From positions 14,517,748 through 14,581,747 of the forward strand of contig JAQFVV010012400.1 in assembly GCA_028023455.1 (NCBI GenBank): 64,000 nucleotides of DNA, given 5' to 3'. A program made the position numbers and the translations under genes. Source of the DNA: Epiperipatus broadwayi (taxonomy: Eukaryota; Onychophora; Udeonychophora; Euonychophora; Peripatidae). Below, in pieces: positions 23,100-34,254 of this stretch (positions are counted from its first letter, which is position 1; each line of letters begins with the position of its first letter). A model generated the notes under the pieces. It worked only from the letters and a program-made list of their open reading frames with translations. It searched no databases and was not told the DNA's origin.

Positions 23100-23470
23100 A
23101 CAGGCTTATTATATACCCGTGTCTATATATGTAATATATAGAGTATATGAGCACAGACTTTCACACAATCCACCACTCTCCACACTATCTCATAACACTG
23201 ATACACTTGAACACATATACGTCGAAAAGATAAATAATCACCAATATATGTATTTCATGCTGAACCAGCAATCATCAGTTGGTCCACATTACCATCTCTA
23301 CACATATATGCTATAAGTGCTCAGATGTATATTAAGATAGCCAATCCTCATACTTCAATGGATAGGCTTCAATCTACTCCACACTCCAACTCTTCAACCA
23401 TCCATCCAATTGAAAATCTGATGATAGAATGCTCAAAGGCTGATGGAGTTATAGTAATGCTCTGTGTATA
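23100..23470 (-). mobile_element. SINE copy, same family as 20.1-20.9 kb
   Basis: Shared blocks in order are CAGACTTTCACAC, CCACTCTCCACA, TGATACACTTG, AAGATAAATAATCACCAATA, TTTCATGCTGAACCAGCA, ATCAGTTGGTCCA, ATATTAAGATAG and TGGATAGGCTTCAA. A flanking AATATATAGAGTATATG replaces the B-box region seen in better copies. Confidence 0.65.
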
Positions 23471-23579
23471 AATTTATATTCTCAGCCTTAAATATTTAAT
23501 AGAAATTATTTACAGATTTATTAAAATTATAGAATTTATATATGTATATAATTGGTTGCAGTGGTTTGATGCCTTTGTG

Positions 23580-23670
23580 ATTTAGTGCAGTGATAAAGCG
23601 GTGAACTTTTGAGTTGAAATGCATAGATCATTGCTCCACTTTTGGTGTTCAAATTTCTTAAGAATTCCTA
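23580..23670 (+). mobile_element. tRNA-like SINE head, second family
   Basis: TTAGTGCAGTGATAAAGCGG (A-box region) is followed about 50 bases later by TTTTGGTGTTCAAATTTC (degenerate B box). Related heads lie at 26180-26275, 35680-35770, 35840-35905 and 50165-50245 on the opposite strand. Confidence 0.5.
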
Positions 23671-25440
23671 GATACCCAATTATAAATAATGGAATGATAA
23701 TGATTGAGAATGGTATAGTTGGATCATTATAGAAATTGAATAATAATATATTTAAATATATATCAGTATGTACTGAATTAATGAGCCAATTTAAAAAGAA
23801 AAATATGTGATTTTTTAAATTTAAATATACATTTTATTTCAAGTTAATTTCAAGGTCAGTGGACCTGAACGTATTTAGCTCCCTTAATTCTGGAGCTGTG
23901 CCACTGTTAACCAAACTCATTCTTTCCATTTTTTTCTTAGCAACAATTGATGCATTCACGAAAGTTGTTTACTACTTTAATCACATAAACTATTAAAAAA
24001 AAGAAGAGCAGTTTGTAAATATTTACAGTAATTAAAATTATTCTCGATTAGCCTACAAACATAAAAAATATGTAATATAACATTTAAGTTGAAAGGCATA
24101 ATAGTGCTACATATGTATATTAATACTAGCACACAATATTGGAGGAAATAAATAACGTGTAATAATTAAGTTTATTAAATCTCAAAACCACATCAATAAT
24201 GTAGTTAAGTCACCTTAAAGATTCATACATGCACACGAATAAATAATATTCTGTCTAACAGAATTATTAAATAAAAATTACATAATTAAATAAAATGAGT
24301 ATCGTATTAGGCACTAATTATAATTTGCTTTCCAGCATTACTTATTGAAGAAATTATTTCAAAAATTATCAGAAATTTTAAAATAACTATTACAGAATTA
24401 ATAATATAGTATTTTAATTAATAAATTATATGCATTCTATCATTTATAAATAATAATAAAAAAAAAAAACAATATTTATCCAAGGTAATACGATAAGACA
24501 TTAATGAGATTAAAAAAAAGTCAATACGAAAAATTTGGTACGCGTAAGCACACATAAAATTATAACAAAGCTGCAAGAACTTAACCACCATCAGTGTCAT
24601 ATATATATATACTGAATGCAATTTAAAATGTGTGGTAATGAAGCATTATAATGAGTAAAGAATTGTAACCTAATAAAAAAGTAAGACCGCTTATAATATT
24701 CAAATTTTACTAATTCAAAATTCATTATAAGTCAAGAAATATTTACCTTTCAGCCATTTTTTTTTTTATAAAGTTAGATAATTTTTGAAATTAAATAATA
24801 TCTACATTTAATGAATTTATGATTACTTTAACTTTGAAGTTTATTTTTTATGAGACAGTTGGAGGTAATAACATTTGCGGAGGGAATTATATTCAACAAT
24901 TACCACCAACTGCCATAATACTCCCTGGAAGTTTTAATTTACTGTTTAATTTTGGTGTGTTTATAATCTTTTAAAGAGTGATCTTACAATTTATGATGGA
25001 AATCAGCAATTTTATAAGATTTAAGTTGTTAAACACTAATTTTTAAGAAATGTATAAAAAAATTAAAGTTAATATAAGACTCCGACACTACCCCCCCCCC
25101 CCCATGGGATTATTAATTTTAAACTGTAATTCAATAAAACGATGGTTTTAAATTAAATGCCAGAATCCTAACGATTAAATTTTTCTTAAAAAAAAGAAAG
25201 GAAAATTTAAAAAGATTTCCTGAATTTCAAAGTAAGTCATAATTTTAAAAGTTTCTTCAAAGCTGTAGTTTATTATTATTATTTTTTATAAGTATGAGTT
25301 ATTACTTTATTATTTTTGACATTCTCTTTAATTAAGATATTTTTTTAAAAATTTATAATAAAAACTTTTAATAACTTCTTATTAATCACGTTTGAAAGAA
25401 ACGAAAAATCTTTTGTTTTTGTATATCGGTACTTAATAAA
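23671..25440. other. A+T-rich non-coding stretch, with a poly-C run
   Basis: A run of 14 C at about 25090-25103 and short G+C-richer patches near 23860-23935 are the only departures from A+T-rich sequence. No gene recognised. Confidence 0.45.
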
Positions 25441-25450
25441 CTCAAGTTGT

Positions 25451-25463
25451 GTTGCCTAGTAAC
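25451..25463. promoter_or_regulatory. RFX X-box-like site
   Basis: GTTGCC-T-AGTAAC fits the X-box consensus GTNRCC, spacer of 0-3, RGYAAC bound by RFX factors, which drive ciliary genes in animals. TATA-like sequences follow at 25532-25542 and 25553-25562. No linked coding exon is visible, so function is conjectural. Confidence 0.3.
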
Positions 25464-25552
25464 AAGCCTTCAAGTTTTTTTTTTACAAGAAGTGTGATGT
25501 AATATATTGTATATGCAATATATTTGAGTGCGATATAAAAGAACCAAGTTTG

Positions 25553-25562
25553 TATATAAAAG
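25553..25562 (+). promoter_or_regulatory. TATA-box-like sequence
   Basis: TATATAAAAG lies about 90 bases downstream of the X-box-like site, with a second, GATATAAAAGA, at 25532. In A+T-rich DNA such words are frequent. Only the combination with the X-box makes it worth listing. Confidence 0.2.
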
Positions 25563-25563
25563 T

Positions 25564-26056
25564 AGATTCGTTTATCGTTATTTTCTTCATTGCTATTATT
25601 ATTTTCTGCATCCCTTATAATATCTTAACCTTTGGTCGATAATTTGTCGTTCTTCATATGTATCGTGCTGCAGTTTTTAAATTAAAACGAACTTCATAAA
25701 CTACTCTGCACTATATATATATTCATTCTAATTGTTACTGTTTTTCAATTTTATATTTCTAAACTTTCCTTTCCTCTTTTACATAACTACTAACAATATA
25801 TATATATTGCGTGATTTGACCCAGTTTCAACTCCACATGACTACATACTTCCAAGTACTTGATTAATGTAAAATGACTAGATCTGACTTTTAACAGAATT
25901 GTTAATTTTTTTCTGTAATAAATCACATTATTCTAACAAATGTTAATAGAACACTATACGACTAGTTTTTTGCTTTAAGAAAACAAAAACATTATTTGTT
26001 ACCCTTTAAGAATTCTAATCTAACTCTGCAATTTGTTGCAAATTAATAAAGATTAA
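25564..26056. other. A+T-rich non-coding stretch downstream of the X-box/TATA cluster
   Basis: It would be the 5' untranslated part of any transcript started there. No start codon opens a frame longer than about 50 codons. Confidence 0.35.
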
Positions 26057-26169
26057 CTATTCAGTGAAGTGAATTATGCATTGAATATATATGAATTTAA
26101 GACTGACTGTCAGAAGAAATGTGATGCTGTGGCTAGTGAGAGATGGACTGAGATAATTCAAACAGTAAG

Positions 26170-26290
26170 AAAAAAATTGAATGGTTTGTTGTTCAGGAGT
26201 TTGAGCACCAGAAGTGATGGAAATAAACAGTAAGCCATGGATTTTGACTCTAGAATCCATCATTCTATTATCATATGGAGTATGAAAAAT
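26170..26290 (-). mobile_element. tRNA-like SINE head, second family
   Basis: Read on the minus strand, GATAATAGAATGATGGATTC (A-box region) precedes CACTTCTGGTGCTCAAACTC (B-box region). This matches the arrangement at 23580-23670. Confidence 0.5.
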
Positions 26291-26339
26291 AAAGATATTA
26301 GTATTTTTGAAAAATATTAGGAATACCATGCACAAATAC

Positions 26340-28139
26340 TTCGTTTGAGAAAGTAAAATCAGTTGAAACTATCTTCATTATTAGAAGCTATGTGTAAACA
26401 AGTACAACAATCTTAGCTTCAGAAAAAGAAAAGATTAAAAAAAAAAGTTAGAAAAAAAATTCAAATTTGTTAACACTTGTATTTAAAGGCAGAAATATGT
26501 AGGCCAAGCATATCATATCATTGTCACAGGGATCATAGATGAATGATATCATAAGAAGGTTATAACTGGATTTTGTTTTAATCTAAGTGATTGAACACAA
26601 GAAAGTGAAAGAAAATGAAGAGATCATGAGAGAAAAAATAATGATTAATTTAGTTATGAATTCTAATGATAATCATTAATAAACCAAGTCAAGAAATTGA
26701 TAAATCTTAATTCATTTTTCATATAATTGTATTTTACTATCTGACTAAACAAATTTGTTAAGGTAACAATAGAATTCTAGGCAATAAAGATATTAAAATC
26801 AAATTAATTTTTAAATTCAGAGAGATATTAATCTAAATGTAATTTATAATTACTTGTGCTTTCTGTTTACTAAACGTAATGCGTATACAAATTAATATCA
26901 ATACATTTAATATTACCAAAAAAAAAAGGGGAAAAATTAAGCTTTCATAACTTGAATACCACATAAAATAATCTTTGAATGATGTTACAAAATATATTTG
27001 TACAGCTAATATTAATAACATAAATATGTTAAATGACATTTCTACTATGGACTTATACTTGCATAAAGGAACAGCCAAAATTTTGGAGAATTAAATTAAT
27101 TCAGGTAGCCATTCTAAAAACATTTTAGCCAGCCATTCAGTATTGGTCAATAAATGAATATCCACTTCTTAAGTGAAGATTCTATTGTTTGATTCCAAGA
27201 CATATTAGAGATTCTACAGAATTTTCTGAGAACAACAACAACAAAAAAAAACAACAATGCAATGTCTTCCTATTTGTGATGAAGAGGGAACAGGAAGTAG
27301 TGGTAAAGAAGGAATGCTAACTTATGATATTAATTTACTGTTAGACCATATGAAAAGATATCACACACAAAAAGAATCTAATATGTTAATTGTCATTAAT
27401 TAAAATTAATCAATTAATATCAAAAATTTGTTTTTACCTTGAATTATTCATAATTGATCAATCTGTTGATTTCTAAATACATTACTTTATTGTATATTTA
27501 GTGTATATAATGTAATCATTTAATTAAATAAATATCACTTGTGTTGAGAATAAAATATTAGATAAATCATTGTCTTAGCTTCTGAACTCACTGTCTTAAG
27601 ATATAAACATTCTAGATATATATATATTTCACACATGAATGCCTGTAATATTAGTAACATTAATTTTAATTTATGCTTAATCTATAGAAATTTTCATAAT
27701 CATTCTATAGAGGGACATAAGTTAAAATGAACATTAATAATATTAAATATTTATGTGATGTTAAATTCTGAATTCTATTAGCAATCTTAATTTCTGAGAT
27801 TCATTCATATTTTACTGCATAAATGGTATCTTATTTAATATAATAGCACAGGTTTTTAAAATGTAAACCTAAAAACCCAGGATATCTGGATAATTACAGA
27901 CTTAGAGCAGTGTCAAGAATATGGTTTACAAGTTATTTATACATCCTATAAAAGATAGAACATATACTGAATGTAATATAATAGTATTTATTGGATAAAT
28001 ATAAAATAATTTTAGAAAGAAGTAATTTGAAGGAGTGGATAAGATATTTCTCTCATATGATTATAATCTCATATAAACTATATAGAAACATATTGATAGC
28101 TTTTTATATATAAAGCTTATAATAAGTTGGTAAGGGAAA
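26340..28139. other. A+T-rich non-coding stretch
   Basis: Contains an AAC microsatellite-like run near 27233-27256. Short open frames (81 codons at most, 26833-27078 minus) have no recognisable motif. Confidence 0.45.
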
Positions 28140-29160
28140 AGTTATGGGAGAAGTTTAAAAAATAGATGTGGATAGAATTTTGAATAAAATTATTAAAATA
28201 TGATTGAATATTTGTTATTGATATCCTTTAAAGACAAATAAAATGGTTCTAAAACACAAATATCCTTTGTCTCAATGATCATTTATGGTACATCTACAAT
28301 ATTTGGAGAATAAATTGCAATCAATGGATGTGATGTTCAATATTTCAGGAGAAAGAATTAGGAAAGGTAATATTTTAAAAGCATTATGTTTATTTATAAT
28401 TATGGGGGAAATGTTGTTAGCTTTAATAAAACTATTGGTAATAAATTTAAACTGAGAGGTCAAAATAGAAGTTATAGACAAATCCATATTGAGGAGTTAA
28501 GTGAGAGAAAGCATATTTGAGATGAGAAAAAATAATAGGAAAAAGTAATTTAAAAATTGCACTATTTTTTATAATTATATATGAAGTATCTTGAGTTTTG
28601 TGGTAATCAATTGGTGTTATCAAATTAGGAACAAATATATCAAGAGGAAGTTAACATTTTTTGATTAAAAAGTGGTAACATTTTTTGGGTTGTTCAATAT
28701 TTACTCTCTTTTTTTTTGTATATTTATATTCATGAAATGGTATGGAAGTATAAGAGGTAATTATAATGAATCATTAAAAAGGGAAAATTTGAAAACTATA
28801 TTAAAAGAAATGGGATTTGAAGAAGATGAGTTATTGAGATATGCAATGGGACTGAAGATGCAAAAGACATAGAATGAGATAAAATAATAGAAATTATAAG
28901 TATACTTTTTAGCAAAATTTTTTTTAATTGTATATATACACTTTTATTTTAATTTCTTAAATTAAAAAACTAATAAATGTGTGTGCAATAAAAAGTTTTT
29001 TTTTTTTGCTAAAAAGTATTCAAAGTAGATTGGATAAATTGCATTTATATAAGATATTACAGCAACATAAAGAAAGTGGTGAATTTGGTAATATTTCTGA
29101 AGAAATTAAAATAGTTATGTTAGAAAAATAAAATAGAATAAAACTTCTGAATAATCTAGA
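28140..29160 (+). pseudogene. Unidentified degenerate coding-like region
   Basis: The plus strand is rich in Lys/Glu codons in shifting frames. An open frame at 28672-28872 ends in a charged helical tail (RENLKTILKEMGFEEDELL). Another coding-like stretch lies at 29005-29115. It resembles the decayed gag-like part at 6-8.5 kb in composition but no motif ties it to a named family. Chance cannot be excluded. Confidence 0.25.
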
Positions 29161-29351
29161 TTAGCCTGAAATCTTTAATCTTTAGTTAACAGTAGCTAGA
29201 TACCCATTTACTGATCAATGCTGGATAATTAATTGGATTCGCTATCAGCTGGCTAATTAAAAAAAAATGCTAAGCTAGCTTGTGATAGTTTGTATACTTA
29301 TTACTCTGCTGCTGTTGGTTTTTACTTTTTTACATAATTTATTATAATTTA

Positions 29352-29960
29352 AAACAGGCAAAACTCACTATATATATTGCCACACACAGCAAGCTAGAGT
29401 AATCAATAGATGCCAGAAGGCTTGTGCATAAAATCATCTAGTGACTACTCATCCAATATCCCCATACTAGTTTCTGGCTTGTGGCCTTTGTCAGCGAGGA
29501 GCCTTGGATCTGAGAGCACTGAAACTATATCTTAGGATCTAATGCAACCCTTTAGCAAACAACTTTTATCTCCACTTAACTACAAAACTATGAGTCTTAA
29601 ACTGAAAACACCTTAATGTTTTCAATCCAAGCCAATTAGCTTATATAGTCATATGGGTCTGAACTCAGTTTAGTACCCATACATTTTGGTGTCTTTGGTT
29701 CTTTAATAACCATAGCCACCACTATTCTATTAAGATCTAGGTGCAGTGCTCTCAAATCCAAGGCTCCTCATTGACAAAGGCCACAAGCCAGAAACTAGTC
29801 TGGGGATGTTGGATGAGTAGGCACTAGATGAGGATTTTATGCACAAGCCTTCTGGAATCCATTAATTACTATAGCTTGCTGTGTGTGGCAATACATATAG
29901 TGAGTTTTGCCTGTTTTAAAATAGTTATAAGCAAGCACAAGAAGTGGTGGTCATGTGATG
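29352..29960 (+). mobile_element. Hairpin retroposon, copy 2, the most complete
   Basis: The 609-base element has a perfect 14-base target duplication, TTTATTATAATTTA (29338-29351 and 29961-29974). Arms of about 190 bases (29352-29550 and 29731-29920) are inverted copies containing GCCAGAAGGCTTGTGCATAA and CTAGTTTCTGGCTTGTGGCC. They enclose a loop of about 180 bases. An unpaired tail of about 40 bases follows the right arm and ends TCATGTGATG. There is no coding capacity. The loop and tail are conserved with copies 1 and 3. Confidence 0.85.
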
Positions 29961-29974
29961 TTTATTATAATTTA

Positions 29975-31556
29975 TCTAGATTTTCCTATTTTTCCACCTT
30001 TTTAAATAAATTTTTATTATTATTATTGACAATCAGAATATATTAATATATGTACAATTTTTATGATAACTAATGTTCCCAATTTGATTTATTGACAAGA
30101 TAATGACTAGAAAAAATAATTTGTTTTTATATACATATTGTATTCATTTTAATAAAAGTAAATAAATGCAGGTATTAAATACAAAATGCTTTTCTGAAAA
30201 AATTATTTATATCCCATGATTCTATCACATGACTCCAGCTTTAGTTACTAAAGCTCACGGTAAGTGATATAGAGATGGAGAAAGAAAGAAATAATCTTTA
30301 TATGTGCATTCTTACCAGACATTAGTTTAATAAATTTGCAAATAGTGCCCTCTCGCGGTCAATCACACATATCTTTGGCGTGGTTAGTTGGATTAATATA
30401 AGAGTGTGTTATTTGCAATTTTCTTATAAATGACATACAGTATATGAAAAATCATTTCTTTAGAAATATTATATTCACATTGTACATGCATAAATAACCC
30501 CTATTCATTAAATATGTAAAAAGAAATTTTAAGCAAATGTTAATGGATAAATATTAAAAGTTTATTATTGTAATATGATAGGATTTATTTTGCATTTTTT
30601 TAATAGAATTATTATAATTGCTTTTTTTTTTTTTTTTTTTAAAAAGATAACTAATATAAATTATTTGACTATTAAAAATTTAAAATAAGCATTATGAAAT
30701 ATGTATTTATAAATGTATTAAGATGTTACTTTAACTTAGTTAACATTAAAATTTTCTTTGATTGTTTGATTAGTATTCTAGTCTTTAAAAGATTATTGTC
30801 AGACAAGGCAGAAAAACAGATGTTTTGTTCATTTAATTATTAATATTTTTTATTTATAAATAGCATGTTTTTATTTTTGCATAATATGTACTTGAACACA
30901 TAAGTATAAATGAATTTGATTAATGTATATTTTATATATATAAGAAAGTATGAATATATTATATAAATAATATATATGTATAGTCAATTAAAAAATATCA
31001 AATTGGTTTAAGTATATATAAATACTATATAAGAGAAAGTCACGAATAGGTTACAATCAGTTATAAAAAGTAAAACAGTATATTATATTTTTCATATAAT
31101 CTCTATTGACATTATGACATTTATTTATCATTATGCCCCTCTATCAAAACCAGTAGCATAGATTTTGTCCACTGTTTCAGTTACTTCACATCTTTTTGAT
31201 TTTTATATGTTTTCTTGGAAATTATGTCTACACTCAGATATAAATAGCTTGATATGAACAATATATCTACCAGTAAAGAGAAATATTTTTATGGGTAATC
31301 TTTGCAATGATTTTTTTGTGAGTGCATGAAATACATAACAGCACATTGCTTTTCAGTAATCAATTTTTCAAAAATGTTCTTGCAATTATAACTACTGAAA
31401 ATAGTTACCTATGTAAATATGAGTAATTAGCAGAATTTTGATAGCTTTCTTTATTTTGTAATAGCTTTGCAAATTACTAATTAAATATTCTCTTATTTAG
31501 ATTGGATACATGAATATCTCTATTATGTGTTCTTTATGAATCATTGACTTTTTTGT
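29975..31556. other. A+T-rich non-coding stretch
   Basis: Contains T homopolymers, one of about 20 T near 30622-30641. A G+C-richer patch near 30345-30395 holds a CTCF-like core listed separately. No gene recognised. Confidence 0.45.
30345..30358 (-). promoter_or_regulatory. CTCF-like core motif
   Basis: The minus strand reads CCGCGAGAGGGCAC, matching the CTCF core CCRSYAGRKGGCRS at all but one position. CTCF is conserved in bilaterians and acts in chromatin looping. The match stands out in A+T-rich DNA, but binding is untested. Confidence 0.3.
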
Positions 31557-31639
31557 TTAACTATTAATTATATTGACTTTATCAGTGGGAACATTACATT
31601 TCACATATAACTGAATATGCAAGCTAATTTGGATTATGA

Positions 31640-32045
31640 ACCACAACTTGTTAAAACATTTCAAATCATTCACTTGGAATAATATAAAAGAAATAAAAAT
31701 GGCTGCTGAATGGATAAGTACAATCCAATGCTTTTCACTGATGAAGATTATTAACCAGAAAATAGACTGAGAATTTGCAAAGACATCACAAATTGATGTC
31801 ATTGATTGCTTTTTAATAATTTTTTCCCCCAATAAGAGCATGGAACTTTATTTATAGCTAATTTCATTAATTAGTTTAAATTCTGAACCATGGAGTGGCA
31901 AAACTTTCCAAGTGATTAAACTTGAATAATATAAAGGAAATAAATATAGTTTTTAATGGATATGTGAAATCCAATTTTTTTCACTGACAAAGTCCAATAG
32001 CTAGAAAGTAATCTAGGAATTTGGTTGTTATGACAGATGTCAATT
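31640..32045 (+). repeat. Two direct copies of a diverged hairpin-retroposon arm
   Basis: Units at about 31640-31800 and 31880-32045 share a CAAAA/CAT..TTTC.AATCATT start, GAATAATATAAA.GAAATAAA, ATCCAAT, TTTTCACTGA.GAAG and AGACTGAGAATTTG-type blocks. The ACTGATGAAG...CCAGAAA...GGATATT order is that of the hairpin family arms at 4.7, 29.7 and 41.8 kb. These look like old relics. Confidence 0.45.
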
Positions 32046-32371
32046 CCTGACATAAAAATAAATTAGAGTGAGTGATATAAAATAAATTACTTTTGTTAAT
32101 GCATGAATATATTATGATTCTGGATTTTCTAAATGTAGTTATTTGCTAAAAGCTTAAATGAAAGAAGAATTACCCAAATGGTTCAGTTTTCAGACAAGGT
32201 AAACAAGAAAAACCATCTTTTTTATAGATAGCCTACTGCAAATCTAAGATCTTTCCAATGATATCTCATAGGGGAACATTACCAGATTAATTTTGTTTTG
32301 ATAAATTCTTGTGTTTTCTTTACTAGGGACATTCCACAATTTTGTTTTATTGACATCATCTGTTCAATTTG

Positions 32372-32860
32372 CATTTTTATATGACTATTTCCACCATGGG
32401 ATTCAAACCTGGGTCCTTAGATTCTTGTGTATTGAATTTTTAAGGTAATGCTCTAACCAACTGATCCATCCCCTGTTCTTCAGGTGTTGCTGGTCTGACC
32501 AGTGACAGTAGTAGCATGGGATTCAAATCTGAGTCCTTAGATTCTTGAGTATTGAATTTTTAAGGTCAGTTGGTTGGAGCGTTACCTTAAAAATTCAATA
32601 CTTAACAATCTAAGGATCCAGGTTCGAATCCCATGCTAGTACTGTCACTGATCCACTGAAGAAGAGGGGAGAATAATATCTCTCAAAATGTTGTGCATAT
32701 ACTAACCTGTTTGATGTGCTATTACTAACAGTTGAATGTATTTGGAATATTTAAATAAAGTTTAATTTTTCTAAAGACATTCAATACATATATTAGATGA
32801 TGGAAATAGTCCAATATAAAAATACAATTAGAACACCATCATCACAAACCTTCAGAAAAA
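32372..32860 (+). mobile_element. Inverted SINE pair inserted as one unit
   Basis: The 489-base insert has a perfect 15-base direct repeat, CATCTGTTCAATTTG (32357-32371 and 32861-32875). Inside lie a tRNA-like head on the minus strand (32397-32470), a second minus copy (32517-32570) and a plus-strand head (32570-32635). The plus head has a near-ideal A box (CAGTTGGTTGGAGCG) and a perfect B box, GGTTCGAATCC (32622-32632). Outer arms near 32372-32400 and 32798-32830 are inverted copies (TATTTCCA). The 3' end is A-rich. It is a SINE family with foldback structure, mobilised by retroposition. Confidence 0.8.
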
Positions 32861-32875
32861 CATCTGTTCAATTTG

Positions 32876-34254
32876 TTTAGCAGATCAATCTTTTTTCCTA
32901 CTTAAAGACCTTTTTTTTATTACTATAATGATATCTATTATTATTATTATTGTATATATTATTACTTTTTTTTAAAAGGCTATGTTTAATAATTATTATT
33001 TATTCTATAAATACATATAATCAATAGATCAAATTCATTTCCTTATTTAAAATTACATAAATAAGCATAAATGGGAGTTTCTTTACATCATATAACTAAT
33101 TTGAAACTTCTGCTAGTTTCTGTTCAGTTAATAATTATAATTCATACTTATTTTTATTTGTAAAGGCTTAAGTATTGTTGTTTTATTGGTTACTTATTTG
33201 CCTTTGTTTTGCTCATGTTTAAATTTTATAATTGCATTTTTAATTTTTTATTATTTATGTTGCAAATAATAGATATTTAAAAACTGTTATAGTTACTCTA
33301 TATATTGTTTTTTTTGTGTGTGTGTATGATGCTTTATATTATATGAACTACTTTTCTTTTTCTTGTTATATATATATTATTTTGTGCTGCATATCAACTA
33401 AGATGTGATATATCATTCTGCAACTTGAAATTTTAATGAAGTATTTTTTAAATATTAAAATTAAAAAAAAAAAAAGATATTAAAAACATTTTGAGTTTTA
33501 TACTGGATTGACCATGTCAAAGTAATCATCTGCTTCTTCAAATATCATTTCTGCATGAGTTTTACAAATCAAGTTATGATAAACAAAATCAATACTTATC
33601 TAATTTTGATTTAACAGATTATATTTCTAAAAAAAATTAAATTGTATGTAACTTAGATAGAATTAAATATTCAGTAGTTATGTTAATTAGAGAAAAGAGT
33701 GTGTAGTAGCTATGATGTGAAATGGTATCACTTTTGCCAAAATCAGAAATTTCTGCCCATAAACTATTTCAGGAATCTTGTTAATCAAGTTATGTATTTC
33801 CTACCTCAGAAACCATTATATACTAAAATAAACTCATCTACTTTGTACTCTTTATTTCTCTATTATTCTTTCAATGTAGTAACATTTGTTTTTCTTATCC
33901 TATTCCATTTTAATAAATCACAAAATATATCTTTACATGCCAGCAATAATTGTATATATATAATAAAAATAATACAGAAAAGCTTTTTTTCAGCAACTAT
34001 ATATATATTTTGTACTTATCAATGTGATGGAACTATATTAGAGCTTCAATTCACATTATACTTATATAGTGACATCTATCATATATATATAATTAACTAC
34101 AACCAATTAAAGCAATAATACAGTATATGCAAAGAAAAAAAGCTGTATAAATATATACTACATAACTTTTTATTAGCCAAGTATTAGTTAAATTAATTGA
34201 TGTTTTATATATATATTCATACAGTTATGTTTATTGTAGTTAATATAATTTGTT
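32876..34254. other. A+T-rich non-coding stretch
   Basis: Contains TA-rich runs (33365-33380, 34003-34012, 34083-34090). The 139-codon open frame at 33699-34118 has low-complexity Phe/Tyr/Ile/Asn composition and no motif, so it is treated as chance. Confidence 0.45.

Noticed and set aside
25090-25103. Poly-C run (also near 48260 and 55115)
   Set aside because: Simple homopolymers, probably with length errors. No functional context was seen.
31557-31841. 94-codon minus-strand open frame
   Set aside because: It lies over a duplicated relic of the hairpin retroposon arm, and the same region in the sister unit is not open.
32570-32640. Possible tRNA gene with perfect B box
   Set aside because: Inverted and direct copies of the same head lie next to it inside one retroposed unit. 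It has no closing acceptor stem, so it is a SINE.
33699-34118. 139-codon open frame, the longest outside the transposon
   Set aside because: Phe/Tyr/Ile/Asn-rich low-complexity composition with no motif, in an A+T-rich stretch with TA repeats. Long chance frames are expected where stops happen to be sparse.
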